DNA of 64,000 nucleotides from Bacteroidales bacterium (lineage in GTDB: Bacteria > Bacteroidota > Bacteroidia > Bacteroidales > UBA932). The notes under the pieces were generated by a model. That model had not been told where the DNA came from, did not search any database, and was given only the letters and a program-made list of their open reading frames with translations. The stretch lies in contig SUYM01000002.1 in the NCBI GenBank assembly GCA_015060455.1, positions 1 through 64,000 of the forward strand, given 5' to 3'. A program made the position numbers and the translations under genes. Of this stretch, positions 53,920 to 62,240 are shown one piece after another (the first letter of the stretch is position 1; every line of letters begins with the position of its first letter).

Positions 53920-55335
53920 ATGAACATGGCACAGAAACCATCTATACCAAAGGGAACAAGAGATTTCGGACCGGCAGAAATGGCGGGCCGCAACTATATA
54001 TTCGACACCATCCGCTCGGTTTTCAGGACGTATGGCTATGCTCCGATTGAGACTCCGTCGATGGAGAATCTGAGCACCCTGCTTGGCAAGTACGGCGAGG
54101 AGGGCGACAAACTCCTGTTCAGAATCCTCAATTCGGGAGATGCCTTCTCCGGGGTTGACTATGATGCCTTCCGTGTCGAGGGCACCGAGAATGGCTACAA
54201 CAGCAAGGCGCTTTCACTTAAAGTGTGTGAGAAGGGTCTGAGATATGACCTTACTGTGCCTTTTGCCCGTTTCGTGGTGCAGCATCAGAATGAGATCACC
54301 TTCCCGTTCAAGAGGTTCCAGATCCAGCCGGTATGGCGCGCAGACCGTCCTCAGAAGGGACGTTACAGGGAGTTCTATCAGTGTGATGTCGATGTCATCG
54401 GCTCCACTTCGCAACTTAATGAACTTGAACTTGTTCAGATTGTAGATCGCGTTTTTGCCCTTCTGGATGTAAATGTGTGTGTCAAGATAAACAACCGCAA
54501 GGTGCTCACCGGTATGGCTGAGATCTGCGGTTTCCCTGACAAGGTCGTGGATATAACCGTCGCTATCGACAAGATAGACAAGATCGGAATCGATGCTGTG
54601 GAGGCGGAGATGGTTTCCAAAGGTCTTACAGCCGAGGCCGTGGAGGTCATTCGTCCAGTTCTGACACTTTCCGGCACTTCGGCAGAGAAGATTGCTGTGA
54701 TGCGCTCCCTGATGAGCGGCCAGTCGGCTTCAGGCATTGTATCGGAAACCGGTCTCAAAGGTCTTGACGAACTTGAAGAACTCTTCGGATATATTGATGC
54801 GGCGGGAGTGGGCTGCGATGTGGAGATAGACCTGTCGCTCGCCCGTGGTCTTAACTATTATACTGGTGCCATCTTTGAGGTCAAGGCCAAGGACTATGCC
54901 ATCGGAAGCATCTGTGGAGGTGGCCGTTATGACAATCTCACCGGCATCTTCGGTCTTCCTAACATGTCAGGAGTGGGCATATCGTTCGGTGCAGACCGTA
55001 TCTATGATGTCCTGAAAGGTCTTGACAAGTTCCCGTCTGAGGTGACATCCACAACCAAGGTCCTTTTTGCAAATATGGGTGCGGAAGAACTCAGATATCT
55101 GCTTCCGGTCGTAAAGTCGCTTCGTCAGTCAGGGGTGTCATGTGAGATATATCCGGAGAACACCAAGTTGAAGAAGCAGTTTGACTATGCCGACAAGAAA
55201 CATATCCCTTTCCTGTCGATTGTAGGAGGCAACGAGGTGGAGGCCGGCGTGATCAACCTCAAGAACCTGAACACAGGCGAGCAGAAGGCATTTGCCAAGG
55301 ATGATACAGATGGCATGATTGCATTCATATCTTGA
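53920..55335 (+). CDS. hisS: Histidyl-tRNA synthetase
   Basis: A 471-residue class II synthetase that charges tRNA-His. The N-terminal KGTRDFGP is the family start. Motif 2 is [20 protein letters not shown] followed by FYQCDVD; the histidine-binding [15 protein letters not shown] and GGGRYDNL come next, and a C-terminal anticodon-binding domain (from about residue 375) closes the protein. Either M1 (MNMAQK, 53920) or M3 (53926) may be the start. Normal length. A REP-like pair follows its stop. Confidence 0.95.
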   Translation: MNMAQKPSIPKGTRDFGPAEMAGRNYIFDTIRSVFRTYGYAPIETPSMENLSTLLGKYGEEGDKLLFRILNSGDAFSGVDYDAFRVEGTENGYNSKALSLKVCEKGLRYDLTVPFARFVVQHQNEITFPFKRFQIQPVWRADRPQKGRYREFYQCDVDVIGSTSQLNELELVQIVDRVFALLDVNVCVKINNRKVLTGMAEICGFPDKVVDITVAIDKIDKIGIDAVEAEMVSKGLTAEAVEVIRPVLTLSGTSAEKIAVMRSLMSGQSASGIVSETGLKGLDELEELFGYIDAAGVGCDVEIDLSLARGLNYYTGAIFEVKAKDYAIGSICGGGRYDNLTGIFGLPNMSGVGISFGADRIYDVLKGLDKFPSEVTSTTKVLFANMGAEELRYLLPVVKSLRQSGVSCEIYPENTKLKKQFDYADKKHIPFLSIVGGNEVEAGVINLKNLNTGEQKAFAKDDTDGMIAFIS

Positions 55336-55349
55336 TTTGTCTGCACTCT

Positions 55350-55441
55350 CTGTCATCCTGAGCGGAGCGCCAGCGTAGTCGAAGGATCTGTATCTCCTGC
55401 GCGCTCCTGTCACAGATGCTTCACTACGTTCAGCATGACAT
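55350..55441. repeat. Inverted pair of REP-like repeats (BIME-like)
   Basis: A forward copy TGTCATCCTGAGCGGAGCGC with a tail GTCGAAGGATCT (55350-55391) is followed by an inverted copy CAGATGCTTCACTACGTTCA then GCATGACA (55413-55441). It lies just after hisS and can fold into one long hairpin. Confidence 0.85.
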
Positions 55442-55530
55442 CTTCGCACCCTGATACGTCATTGCGAGACCGAAAGTGTATCAAACCTGCTTTCTACGCT
55501 GTCTATTGGCACTATCCCTTACCGGCGGCA

Positions 55531-55722
55531 GACACACACGCAAAAAAAATCAGCGAAAAACTGTGGGTGTGTCAGGACGGCTTCTCCGAAACGGTTTTCT
55601 GGTGCATGTCATTGTCCATGCTTCACTATGCGCCAGAGGACAGCACGAAGCAGGCGAGCGAGCCCCTCAGGTATCGCTCGCGAACCTGCTTCGAGCAGGC
55701 GGAGATCATTTATTCCGCCTGC
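55531..55722. repeat. Three hairpins in the hisS-tRNA gap
   Basis: GACACAC (55531) with GTGTGTC (55567-55573), loop containing AAAAAAATCAGCGAAAAA; GCGAGCGA (55654-55661) with TCGCTCGC (55674-55681); GCAGGCGGA (55695-55703) with TCCGCCTGC (55714-55722). Stems differ completely, each self-complementary. Confidence 0.55.
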
Positions 55723-55827
55723 GGTGCCGTGCTGATATCACCAGCGCCACAAATCCCGTGCAGCACACAAGCATCAGAAATCCCGCACAGCACCATCATC
55801 AGAAATGCCGTGACAGCAACACCTGCA

Positions 55828-56001
55828 TTTTTGCGGAGACCTGGAACGGGGCATATTTGTAACTCGCAGACTATCAGGCATATACAAAATAGCGGTGTCT
55901 CCGCTATACCCCTAAAACAGGAGAGCAGCGACACTCTCTTTTCACACTCCACTGATAATCAATATATTACAAATTACCTCCGTTTCAGGTCTCCGCAAAA
56001 A
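55828..56001. mobile_element. 174-bp element with 21-bp inverted ends (MITE-like)
   Basis: The left end TTTTTGCGGAGACCTGGAAC plus G (55828-55848) and the right end CGTTTCAGGTCTCCGCAAAA plus A (55981-56001) are inverted copies with one mismatch in 21. The inside also has ATTTGTAA near the left and TTACAAAT near the right. CTGC flanks both sides and might be a short target duplication. No coding capacity. It could equally be one large imperfect hairpin. Confidence 0.5.
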
Positions 56002-56076
56002 CTGCCGACCAGCCAACACTATGAGAGGCCTGTAACATCTCCGGTCTTCCCAACAACACTACCCCCCCCGTACAAC

Positions 56077-56184
56077 CGTGACAAAAAATCGGCGAAAATT
56101 GTCACGAAGGTCCTCAGAAACGGCATTTCAGCCCCAAAAACGGGACGACCGTGACAAAACCAGGTCGATTTTTGTCACGGTCGT
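56077..56184. repeat. Two CGTGACAA-stem hairpins
   Basis: CGTGACAA (56077-56084) pairs with TTGTCACG (56099-56106), loop AAAATCGGCGAAAA. ACGACCGTGACAAAA (56145-56159) pairs perfectly over 15 bp with TTTTGTCACGGTCGT (56170-56184), loop CCAGGTCGAT. The second loop is an inverted relative of the first and of the loop at 1123. Confidence 0.75.
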
Positions 56185-56195
56185 TCTAAAAATCA

Positions 56196-56249
56196 CTGCA
56201 CCAAAACGAATAATCATTAAAAAATGAATGATTATCCGCAAAGGTGCAG
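56196..56249. repeat. Nested hairpin CTGCACC/GGTGCAG, with a direct repeat elsewhere
   Basis: CTGCACC (56196-56202) pairs with GGTGCAG (56243-56249), enclosing AATAATCATT paired with AATGATTAT. The left half (CTGCACC, then AAAACG, then AATAATCATTAAAAA) recurs at 56595-56624 as CTGCACCCAAACCGGATAAT followed by CATTAAAAA. Confidence 0.6.
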
Positions 56250-56278
56250 AAAAACTTACCTGATTACAATCTATAATC

Positions 56279-56363
56279 TCATCCGGGATTTGGGTACGTA
56301 TTTCCGGATGAACATTGGAAATTTCGCTTCTCATCCGGGTTTCGGGGGTTGTTTTCCGGATGA
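56279..56363. repeat. Twin hairpins with TCATCCGG stems
   Basis: TCATCCGG (56279-56286) with CCGGATGA (56304-56311), and TCATCCGG (56331-56338) with CCGGATGA (56356-56363). The two are 52 bp apart; loops are GATTTGGGTACGTATTT and GTTTCGGGGGTTGTTTT. Confidence 0.75.
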
Positions 56364-56470
56364 AAACGTAATATTGTGGAGGACGTCAGCAAGGTGTGGC
56401 GTCGAGATGCACAGCAGATGTCTCCATTTGACCCTGTTCAGGTATGACGGCTCGGCATGACGATGAGAGG

Positions 56471-56556
56471 CATAGTGCAAAAACATAGAAAAACTGCACT
56501 ATGTACCCTTCAAAACGAAGAGACCTGCAGTTTGCATATGTTTTTGCTGCAGGTCT
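56471..56556. repeat. Hairpin pair with inverted loops
   Basis: CATAGTGCA (56471-56479) with TGCACTATG (56495-56503), loop AAAACATAGAAAAAC; AGACCTGCAG (56521-56530) with CTGCAGGTCT (56547-56556), loop TTTGCATATGTTTTTG. The starts are 50 bp apart, and the second loop is close to the reverse complement of the first. Confidence 0.7.
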
Positions 56557-56634
56557 ACCGGAACTGCTGCCGGGTTATTATAATTCGGGATACACTGCAC
56601 CCAAACCGGATAATCATTAAAAATGCAATAAAAA

Positions 56635-56665
56635 TTTGCAGTTTCAAAAAAAGTGCGTATATTTG
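56635..56665 (+). promoter_or_regulatory. Consensus promoter of the initiator tRNA (TTTG-N19-TATATTTG)
   Basis: TTTG (56635-56638), 19 bases, TATATTTG (56658-56665), 11 bases before the tRNA. Confidence 0.8.
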
Positions 56666-56676
56666 CAGTCCAATAT

Positions 56677-56750
<74 letters not shown>

Positions 56751-56757
56751 CAAAGTC

Positions 56758-56793
56758 AAGACGGTTCTCATAATGAGGACCGTCTTTATTTTT
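56758..56793 (+). terminator. Terminator of the initiator tRNA
   Basis: AAGACGGT and ACCGTCTT pair, with CTCAT/ATGAG continuing the stem, followed by TATTTTT. Confidence 0.75.
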
Positions 56794-56806
56794 AACCGGA
56801 CTACCT

Positions 56807-57421
56807 ATGAAATTTGTTTTGCTGGCACTTGCTGCCATTTTCCTCCTGATGTTCCCTCTTATGACAAGGGCTGGGGAAAATATGCATGCTACCGTCGCTG
56901 CTCCGAAACCTAAGCAGCCGGACTATCTTAATTCCGTCAAGATTACTTTCCTGTCCTGGATCAGCGGCAGTACCAAGATATCTTATGAACGCGCATTTCC
57001 AAAGATAAGACAGAGCGGAGAGATATGCGGCAGCCTCATCTCTGCCGGTTATGACAAGTACAAGAACAATCCGTTGGGAATCACCCTCAGATACGGCCAC
57101 AAGTTTTTCCTTCCGGATAAGGATCAGGTCAGCCTGAGGGGATTCTATCTGCGCCCCGAGATGATATATTCTCGTTATACGTATGACCATTCCGTCTATG
57201 GCAGCCGCGCCCTTTCGAATATGACTGCCCTCATCGGAACCGTAGGCTATCAGTATGTATATAAGCGGTTTCTGGCAGATTTCTGGGTCGGTGGCGGATA
57301 TTCCTGGGGACAGACATCCGAGACCGGCTATTATCACGGATTCGAATCCTGGCATTGGTCCGGTGTCACCCATCCGCAGGTTGCAATGAGTTTCAGCATC
57401 CGTCTGGGCGTCTGTTTTTAA
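56807..57421 (+). CDS. Small outer-membrane barrel-like protein (DUF3575-like), unknown
   Basis: A 204-residue secreted protein with signal MKFVLLALAAIFLLMFPLMT, cleaved near TRAG. The mature sequence alternates strand and turn (SVKITFLSWISGSTKISYER; GITLRYGHKFFLP; FLADFWVGGGYSWGQT) and ends FSIRLGVCF, as expected for a barrel. It resembles DUF3575-type proteins, but I am not certain of the family. It stands alone between two tRNAs, about 14 bases after the tRNA terminator. Confidence 0.72.
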   Translation: MKFVLLALAAIFLLMFPLMTRAGENMHATVAAPKPKQPDYLNSVKITFLSWISGSTKISYERAFPKIRQSGEICGSLISAGYDKYKNNPLGITLRYGHKFFLPDKDQVSLRGFYLRPEMIYSRYTYDHSVYGSRALSNMTALIGTVGYQYVYKRFLADFWVGGGYSWGQTSETGYYHGFESWHWSGVTHPQVAMSFSIRLGVCF

Positions 57422-57462
57422 GAACAGGCTTCGGCATTTGTGCGAAACTTTTCCCGAATAGA

Positions 57463-57493
57463 TTTGCAAATCCAATAAAAAATCGTACTTTTG
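57463..57493 (+). promoter_or_regulatory. Consensus promoter of tRNA-Leu (TTTG-N19-TACTTTTG)
   Basis: TTTG (57463-57466), 19 bases, TACTTTTG (57486-57493). Confidence 0.78.
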
Positions 57494-57528
57494 CACTCCC
57501 TCACGAGGGGACTTTACAATATAGAGTC

Positions 57529-57610
57529 GCGGGCGTGTTGAAATTGGTAGACAAGCCAGACTTAGGATCTGGTGCCGAGAGGCGTATGGGTTCGATTCCC
57601 TTCGCCCGCA
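57529..57610 (+). tRNA. tRNA-Leu (anticodon TAG)
   Basis: A type II cloverleaf of 82 nt without CCA: acceptor GCGGGCG/CGCCCGC, anticodon stem CCAGA/TCTGG with loop CTTAGGA carrying TAG for leucine codon CTA, and a long variable arm (TGCCGAGAGGCGT). The T loop is TTCGATT. Confidence 0.93.
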
Positions 57611-57617
57611 CAAGTTT

Positions 57618-57650
57618 ACAGAGGACGGATTTCCGCCCTCTGTTCTGTTA
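57618..57650 (+). terminator. Terminator between tRNA-Leu and the LytTR gene
   Basis: ACAGAGG pairs with CCTCTGT and CGG with CCG inside, followed by TCTGTTATT. It lies at the 3' end of the convergent LytTR gene and may serve both. Confidence 0.6.
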
Positions 57651-58532
57651 TTCCATTGGCTCCAAAAGGGGTTCCTGCTCGGTGAAATAGCCCAGGACGG
57701 AGTCAACGTAGGTTTTTGTGACGGGGAGCGGGGGAATGGCTTCGTTGCAGAGATCGAGGACGAAGCCGTCGTTCTCCTTGCGGAGCATGCTGACTTTGGC
57801 AAGGTTGACGATGTATTTTCGGTTGCATCGTATAAGTCCGCTGTCCTTGAAACTTTCCTCGACGGTTTTCAGCCGGCAGCGGAGCATGTAGTTCTGCATA
57901 TGTCCGCGACTGTCTGTGTACCAAACCTTTATGTAGTTGTCGTCAGATTCGATGTAGTAAAGGTTTTCCGGACTTATGGACATCTTCAATGCGCCGCTGT
58001 TATCGAAAAGAGTGATCTTGCTGACTGACTTTTCAGATTTAACGGGCTCGTCCGTAACCACATTTTCGTAGTGCATCAGCCTGATGGTGTTGTTCTTTTC
58101 GATGATGGCGAAATACATTCCGGATAATATATATGGTATGCCAAGCGCTATCAGAACGTATAGGAAAGAGCGTTTGTATATGGTCCATCCGTTTTCATGG
58201 ATGCCGGGAAGGTCTGTGGTTATCCATGTATAGACCCCTGATATGAGTATTATTTCAATGAGGCACCATGCGGCATATTCGAAATATGTAGGTTTGAGAA
58301 AGTCCTTGACCTGATAGAGGATCATCCTGCTGGATATGAGGATGGCTATGGAAATGACAATGAAGATTATTGTGCGTCCGAACATCGCCGAGCCTCCGAG
58401 TCCGAACCATGCAGTCTCGGAAAACGGTATGTATATGTTGAGGAAGATCAGGGCAAAAAGCGTCGAAAACGTGACGGTGCCGATGCTTTGATATTTCCCC
58501 AATATGTATTCCGGTACGATTTTGTCTATCAT
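57648..58532 (-). CDS. Membrane-anchored LytTR-family DNA-binding regulator
   Basis: A 294-residue regulator. Four hydrophobic segments (about 20-38, 47-66, 84-104, 125-145) occupy the N-terminus, and the last 105 residues form a LytTR domain: NLYYIESDDNYIKVWYTD, then MLRCRLKTVEESF and LIRCNRKYIVNLAKV. It has no response-regulator receiver domain, so it is a one-component sensor in the membrane. No histidine kinase is adjacent. It is divergent from fabF; a minus-strand TAAATTTG (58562-58569) is its likely -7 box. Target unknown. Confidence 0.9.
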   Translation of the reverse strand: MIDKIVPEYILGKYQSIGTVTFSTLFALIFLNIYIPFSETAWFGLGGSAMFGRTIIFIVISIAILISSRMILYQVKDFLKPTYFEYAAWCLIEIILISGVYTWITTDLPGIHENGWTIYKRSFLYVLIALGIPYILSGMYFAIIEKNNTIRLMHYENVVTDEPVKSEKSVSKITLFDNSGALKMSISPENLYYIESDDNYIKVWYTDSRGHMQNYMLRCRLKTVEESFKDSGLIRCNRKYIVNLAKVSMLRKENDGFVLDLCNEAIPPLPVTKTYVDSVLGYFTEQEPLLEPME

Positions 58533-58561
58533 CTCTATGGTAAGTTTCTGATAAGTGGTCG

Positions 58562-58569
58562 CAAATTTA
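58562..58569 (-). promoter_or_regulatory. Promoter -7 box (TAAATTTG) of the LytTR gene
   Basis: The minus strand reads TAAATTTG 29 bases before the LytTR ATG (58532). Confidence 0.5.
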
Positions 58570-58592
58570 GCAAAATAGTGTTAAATAAATAT

Positions 58593-58600
58593 TAACTTTG
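58593..58600 (+). promoter_or_regulatory. Promoter -7 box (TAACTTTG) of fabF
   Basis: TAACTTTG lies 33 bases before the fabF ATG at 58634. Confidence 0.5.
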
Positions 58601-58633
58601 TAAAGTTGATCAACAAACCTAAGATGAATGTGT

Positions 58634-59875
58634 ATGAATAGAAGAGTAGTTGTGACGGGGCTCGGAGTGGTGTCTCCGATTGGTAATGATACCGAAACTT
58701 TCTGGAAGAATCTCTGTGACGGTGTATGCGGTATAGATTTCATAAGTTCTTTTCCGACAGATGACCTTCAGTCAAAGATAGCCGGCCAGGTCAAGGAATT
58801 CAACCCTGAACAATATGAGATAGAAAAACCTTTTGCACGCAAGCAGGATAAATTTACACTTTATGCTGTCGCGGCGGCATGGCAGGCAATGAAACAGTCT
58901 GGACTGCACTCGGGAGAGAATATCGATCCCTTCCGGTTGGGAGTATATATAGGCTCTGGCATAGGCGGATTCACGACCCAGGTCAAGGAAACGGAAAAAC
59001 TGTTCACGGAAGGTCCAAAGTGGATTTCTCCCAATTTCATACCCACAATGATAGCCAATATGGCCTTGGGAAATGTAGCCATAAGAAATAATGCGATGGG
59101 ACCGTCTCTTTGTCCGGCCATGGCCTGTGCGACTTCCACCCATTCGATAGGAGAGGCGTACAGAGCAGTCAAGCATGGGTATGCCGATGCTGTAATTGCC
59201 GGAGGATCAGAGGCTTGTGTGACACCGCTCGGCATCGCCGGATTTGCAAATGCAAAGGCTCTCTCAAAGGCGGAAGACCCCAAGTATGCATCATTGCCGT
59301 TCAACAGGAACCGTGGCGGTTTCGTCATGGCCGAGGGTGCGGCGGTAATGATTCTGGAGGAATATGAACATGCAGTGGCGAGGGGAGCGGAAATATTGGC
59401 GGAGGTGTGCGGATATGGCAATACCTGCGATGCCTTCCATGTCACTGCGCCTCGTCCTGACTGCACGACTCAGACGGCAGCGGTCAGAATGGCTCTGGAG
59501 CAGGCCGGATATACTTCTGAGGATGTTCTTTATATCAATGCCCATGGCACCGGAACACAACTCAACGACGTTTCCGAGACACAGACCTTCAAGATGGCTC
59601 TTGGTGAGGATGCCTACAAGGCGCATATCAGTTCGACGAAGGGGGCTACCGGACATCTTCTCGGTGCGGCAGGTGCGATTGAGGCTGTGGCGTCTGTTCT
59701 CGCCCTGCGTGACGGAATTGTTCCGCCGACGATAAATCTTGATGAAATCGATCCTGAATGTGACCTGGATTATACTCCGAACAAGGCCGTGAAGGCAGAC
59801 CTGACTATGGCTATATCCGATTCGCTTGGATTCGGCGGACACAATGCCTGTGTGGCATTCCGGAAAGTCAGATAA
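58634..59875 (+). CDS. fabF: Beta-ketoacyl-ACP synthase II
   Basis: A 413-residue condensing enzyme of fatty-acid elongation. The start is placed at MNRRVVVTGLGVVSPIG (58634), the standard FabF N-terminus; another ATG lies two codons upstream. The nucleophile is C165 in MACATSTHSIG; the two histidines are in NAHGTGTQLND and GATGHLLGAAG. Normal length. No acyl carrier protein gene is near, so it is probably an additional copy outside the main fab cluster. Its stop abuts the stop of the convergent membrane-protein gene. Confidence 0.93.
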   Translation: MNRRVVVTGLGVVSPIGNDTETFWKNLCDGVCGIDFISSFPTDDLQSKIAGQVKEFNPEQYEIEKPFARKQDKFTLYAVAAAWQAMKQSGLHSGENIDPFRLGVYIGSGIGGFTTQVKETEKLFTEGPKWISPNFIPTMIANMALGNVAIRNNAMGPSLCPAMACATSTHSIGEAYRAVKHGYADAVIAGGSEACVTPLGIAGFANAKALSKAEDPKYASLPFNRNRGGFVMAEGAAVMILEEYEHAVARGAEILAEVCGYGNTCDAFHVTAPRPDCTTQTAAVRMALEQAGYTSEDVLYINAHGTGTQLNDVSETQTFKMALGEDAYKAHISSTKGATGHLLGAAGAIEAVASVLALRDGIVPPTINLDEIDPECDLDYTPNKAVKADLTMAISDSLGFGGHNACVAFRKVR

Positions 59876-60292
59876 TTATTTCTTCCTTATAAGTTTTGCT
59901 GCCTGCATGGTCATTCCGTCAACGAGTGCTCTGCGGGCAGCGGTTATTTCAAGTGCTCCTGCCGCCAGAGGAAAAAGGGCAGTCAGGGAGAATATCATCT
60001 CATTGTGCCACTTGATGAAATCGACGGCAAGCCATATCTGGAATCCGATGAGCATCAATCCGGTCAGCATGCATACCCTCGCTTGAAGGAATGGAATCCT
60101 GTGGGTAAGTACGGAGAAGAGACATCCGGAAATGAGCATGATGAGCATTACAAGGTAAGGTATCTTCTCATAGTACATGATCTCTTCAAGTTCGCCTCCC
60201 GGACCCATGATGCCGGCAAAGCGGAAAAAGAACATCGAGCCGATCAGTAATGTCGAGGCGAGAGTGAGGTATGTTGTGAGTTTCCTGAACAT
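59876..60292 (-). CDS. Small four-helix membrane protein, unknown function
   Basis: A 138-residue protein with four hydrophobic segments (about 5-27, 43-62, 72-92, 100-120) and a basic C-terminus (AAKLIRKK). The first segment is followed by an acidic loop (GGELEEIMYYEK). I recognise no family. Alone, it cannot be assigned a role; the basic end would face the cytoplasm by the positive-inside rule. Convergent with fabF with no base between their stops. Confidence 0.7.
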   Translation of the reverse strand: MFRKLTTYLTLASTLLIGSMFFFRFAGIMGPGGELEEIMYYEKIPYLVMLIMLISGCLFSVLTHRIPFLQARVCMLTGLMLIGFQIWLAVDFIKWHNEMIFSLTALFPLAAGALEITAARRALVDGMTMQAAKLIRKK

Positions 60293-60370
60293 GGTACGTC
60301 AATTGTTAGTCCTGCAAATGTAGGTATTTTCAAGGAAATATGCTAAATTTGAGGGTTGACATAAATTTTA

Positions 60371-61246
60371 ATGATTATGAGAATAGCGGAATCAGAACTT
60401 ATCATCAATGGTGACGGATCAGTATTTCATCTTCATCTTCGTCCGGAAGAACTGGCAGACAACGTGATTCTGGTGGGGGATCCCGGCAGGGTCGATATGA
60501 TTGCGGAATATTTCGAGGAAAAGGAGTTCCGCCATGCTTCGCGTGAATTCGTGTCGGTGACAGGAAAATACAAGGGCGTCAGGATGACGGCTCTCTCTAC
60601 CGGCATCGGCACAGACAATATCGACATCGTGATGAATGAACTGGACGCTCTTGCCAATATCGATTTCAATACCCGTGAGGTGAAACCGGTGCATCGTACC
60701 CTGAATATTCTGCGTATAGGCACATCGGGTGCTATCCAGCCGGAAATTCCGCTCGGAGGCTTTGTCTTTTCACATATTTCGGTAGGCTGCGACGGCCTTC
60801 TGAACTGGTATGCGGACAGGGAGAAGATTGCCATGCTTGATATCGAAGAGGCCTTCAAGAAACATACAGGCTGGAACAGACATCTTCCTGACCCATATTT
60901 CGTTAAGGCCGGTCAGAAGATGAGCGGGAAGTTCCGCGACTGCACATATCCGGGAATGACCATTGCGGCATCTGGATTCTACGGCCCTCAGGGACGGGTT
61001 CTGCGAATGCCTCTTGCGATGCCGGACATGCTTGACACTTTCGAGAGTTTCCGTTTCGGCGACCTGAAAGTCACCAATTTCGAGATGGAAGGCTCTGCGA
61101 TAGCGGGCATCGCGGCACACCTCGGGCACAATGCCGGCACGGTCTGCTGCATCATAGCCCATCGCCACCACAAGGCATCCAATCCGGATTATAAGCCTCA
61201 GGTGAGAAAACTGATAGAACTTTGTCTTGACAAATTGGCGGAATAA
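60371..61246 (+). CDS. Nucleoside phosphorylase (uridine phosphorylase-like)
   Basis: A 291-residue phosphorylase of the PNP/UDP family that splits nucleosides with phosphate. VGDPGRVDMIAEYF near the N-terminus is the phosphate-binding loop; TGIGTDNIDIVMNEL and the C-terminal NFEMEGSAIAGIAAHLG contain the ribose-binding Glu. The pattern is closest to uridine phosphorylases, but base preference cannot be fixed from sequence. Starts: M1 at 60371 or M3 at 60377. A strong bidirectional terminator follows. Confidence 0.88.
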   Translation: MIMRIAESELIINGDGSVFHLHLRPEELADNVILVGDPGRVDMIAEYFEEKEFRHASREFVSVTGKYKGVRMTALSTGIGTDNIDIVMNELDALANIDFNTREVKPVHRTLNILRIGTSGAIQPEIPLGGFVFSHISVGCDGLLNWYADREKIAMLDIEEAFKKHTGWNRHLPDPYFVKAGQKMSGKFRDCTYPGMTIAASGFYGPQGRVLRMPLAMPDMLDTFESFRFGDLKVTNFEMEGSAIAGIAAHLGHNAGTVCCIIAHRHHKASNPDYKPQVRKLIELCLDKLAE

Positions 61247-61248
61247 AA

Positions 61249-61284
61249 TAATCGGCAGGGCTTTTAATCAAGCACTGCCGATTA
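61249..61284. terminator. Bidirectional terminator
   Basis: TAATCGGCAG and CTGCCGATTA pair perfectly over 10 bp around a 16-base loop, between convergent genes. Confidence 0.8.
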
Positions 61285-61286
61285 TC

Positions 61287-62240
61287 CTATTTGCTATACA
61301 GTTCCTTCCGCGACTGCACGCCGACGCCTTTATATACATCGGGGTCTGAAATCCAGGCCTCGATGATTCTTTTCTTGCCCTGCATGACGTTGGTTTCAAG
61401 GAAACGCTTCTGCAAGTCCATTGTTGTTTCCATAGATCCGGATATTTCATGCCCGTAGTCAATGAAATGATACATGTTGTAGTTATAACCGAACTTTTCG
61501 AATCTTTCCACCAATTTTCCGCCTCCGAAGAATCCGAGGTTGAAGAATGCTATCTGCTTGTACGGTACAAGGGAGTCAGCCGTGCCGTGGAGCATGAGGG
61601 TCGGAGCAGGGGAGTGCTTGCGGTAATCCACCTTGCCCTCTCGTGAGAGGATGGCGCCCGAGAATGACATCACGCCTGCGTATCTGAACCCTTCCGGAAG
61701 TACGGCCGCCCATGAAGTTCCGTTGCAGATTTCATATTCGGCCTGCATGACTGTTATGGCTCCGGCAGATGAACCGGCAATCACGATGTTTGCAGGGTCA
61801 ATACCAAGTTGCCGTGCATTGTCAAAAATGAAGTTTGTGGCGCTGAAAAGATCTTCCACAGCCATGTGTATGGCCTTGTCCAGCACATTTACCTGTGCCA
61901 CGCCCACCTTGTCGCTGCCTTTCAGTCCGAGGCGGTAGTCTATGGAAACCACTCCGTAGCCGTTGTCCGTGAGCATCTTGAACCACGGCAGGTAATCCTC
62001 GTCGTTTCTTGTGCCTCGGATGAATCCTCCGCCGAACATGAACAGTATTGTAGGCTTCTGTCTGCCGTCAAATGTGGTTGTGCTGCCTTTTGCCGGATTA
62101 TAGATGTCGAGGAACAGGTCGCATGTGTCCCTTTTTTCAAAAAGATATGTCTCGTCAGGCGTGATGACGGGTTCTGCCGCGCCGGCCGGGATGACTGTCG
62201 CCGCGAGCAGGGCTATCGCTATGAGTATTGAGTGTTTCAT
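61287..62240 (-). CDS. Secreted alpha/beta hydrolase (carboxylesterase-like)
   Basis: A 317-residue hydrolase with a signal peptide (MKHSILIAIALLAATVIPAG, cleaved near AAEP), so periplasmic or secreted. The oxyanion-hole motif is FGGGFIRG (usual HGGGF), the nucleophile lies in IAGSSAGA, the acid in MLHGTADSLVPY and the histidine in DYGHEI. It resembles acetyl- or feruloyl-type esterases. Its start overlaps the stop of the AI-2E-type transporter gene by one base, so it is third in a HAD-transporter-esterase operon. Confidence 0.87.
   Translation of the reverse strand: MKHSILIAIALLAATVIPAGAAEPVITPDETYLFEKRDTCDLFLDIYNPAKGSTTTFDGRQKPTILFMFGGGFIRGTRNDEDYLPWFKMLTDNGYGVVSIDYRLGLKGSDKVGVAQVNVLDKAIHMAVEDLFSATNFIFDNARQLGIDPANIVIAGSSAGAITVMQAEYEICNGTSWAAVLPEGFRYAGVMSFSGAILSREGKVDYRKHSPAPTLMLHGTADSLVPYKQIAFFNLGFFGGGKLVERFEKFGYNYNMYHFIDYGHEISGSMETTMDLQKRFLETNVMQGKKRIIEAWISDPDVYKGVGVQSRKELYSK

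Larger units (their letters stand above)
55336..56676. other. Gene-free region dense in palindromes
   Basis: About 1.3 kb between hisS and the initiator tRNA. The longest open frame (55435-56154) shows no recognisable protein, and its translation reflects repeats. Palindromes found: REP pair 55350-55441; GACACAC/GTGTGTC (55531, 55567); GCGAGCGA/TCGCTCGC (55654, 55674); GCAGGCGGA/TCCGCCTGC (55695, 55714); a 174-bp element with 21-bp ends (55828-56001); and six more hairpins between 56077 and 56556, listed separately. No promoter for a coding gene was seen. Confidence 0.6.

Noticed and set aside
55435..56154. Long open frame of 239 codons in the hisS-tRNA gap
   Set aside because: The translation is low in typical protein character, begins inside a REP-like repeat and runs through several perfect palindromes; no homologous motif or signal was seen.
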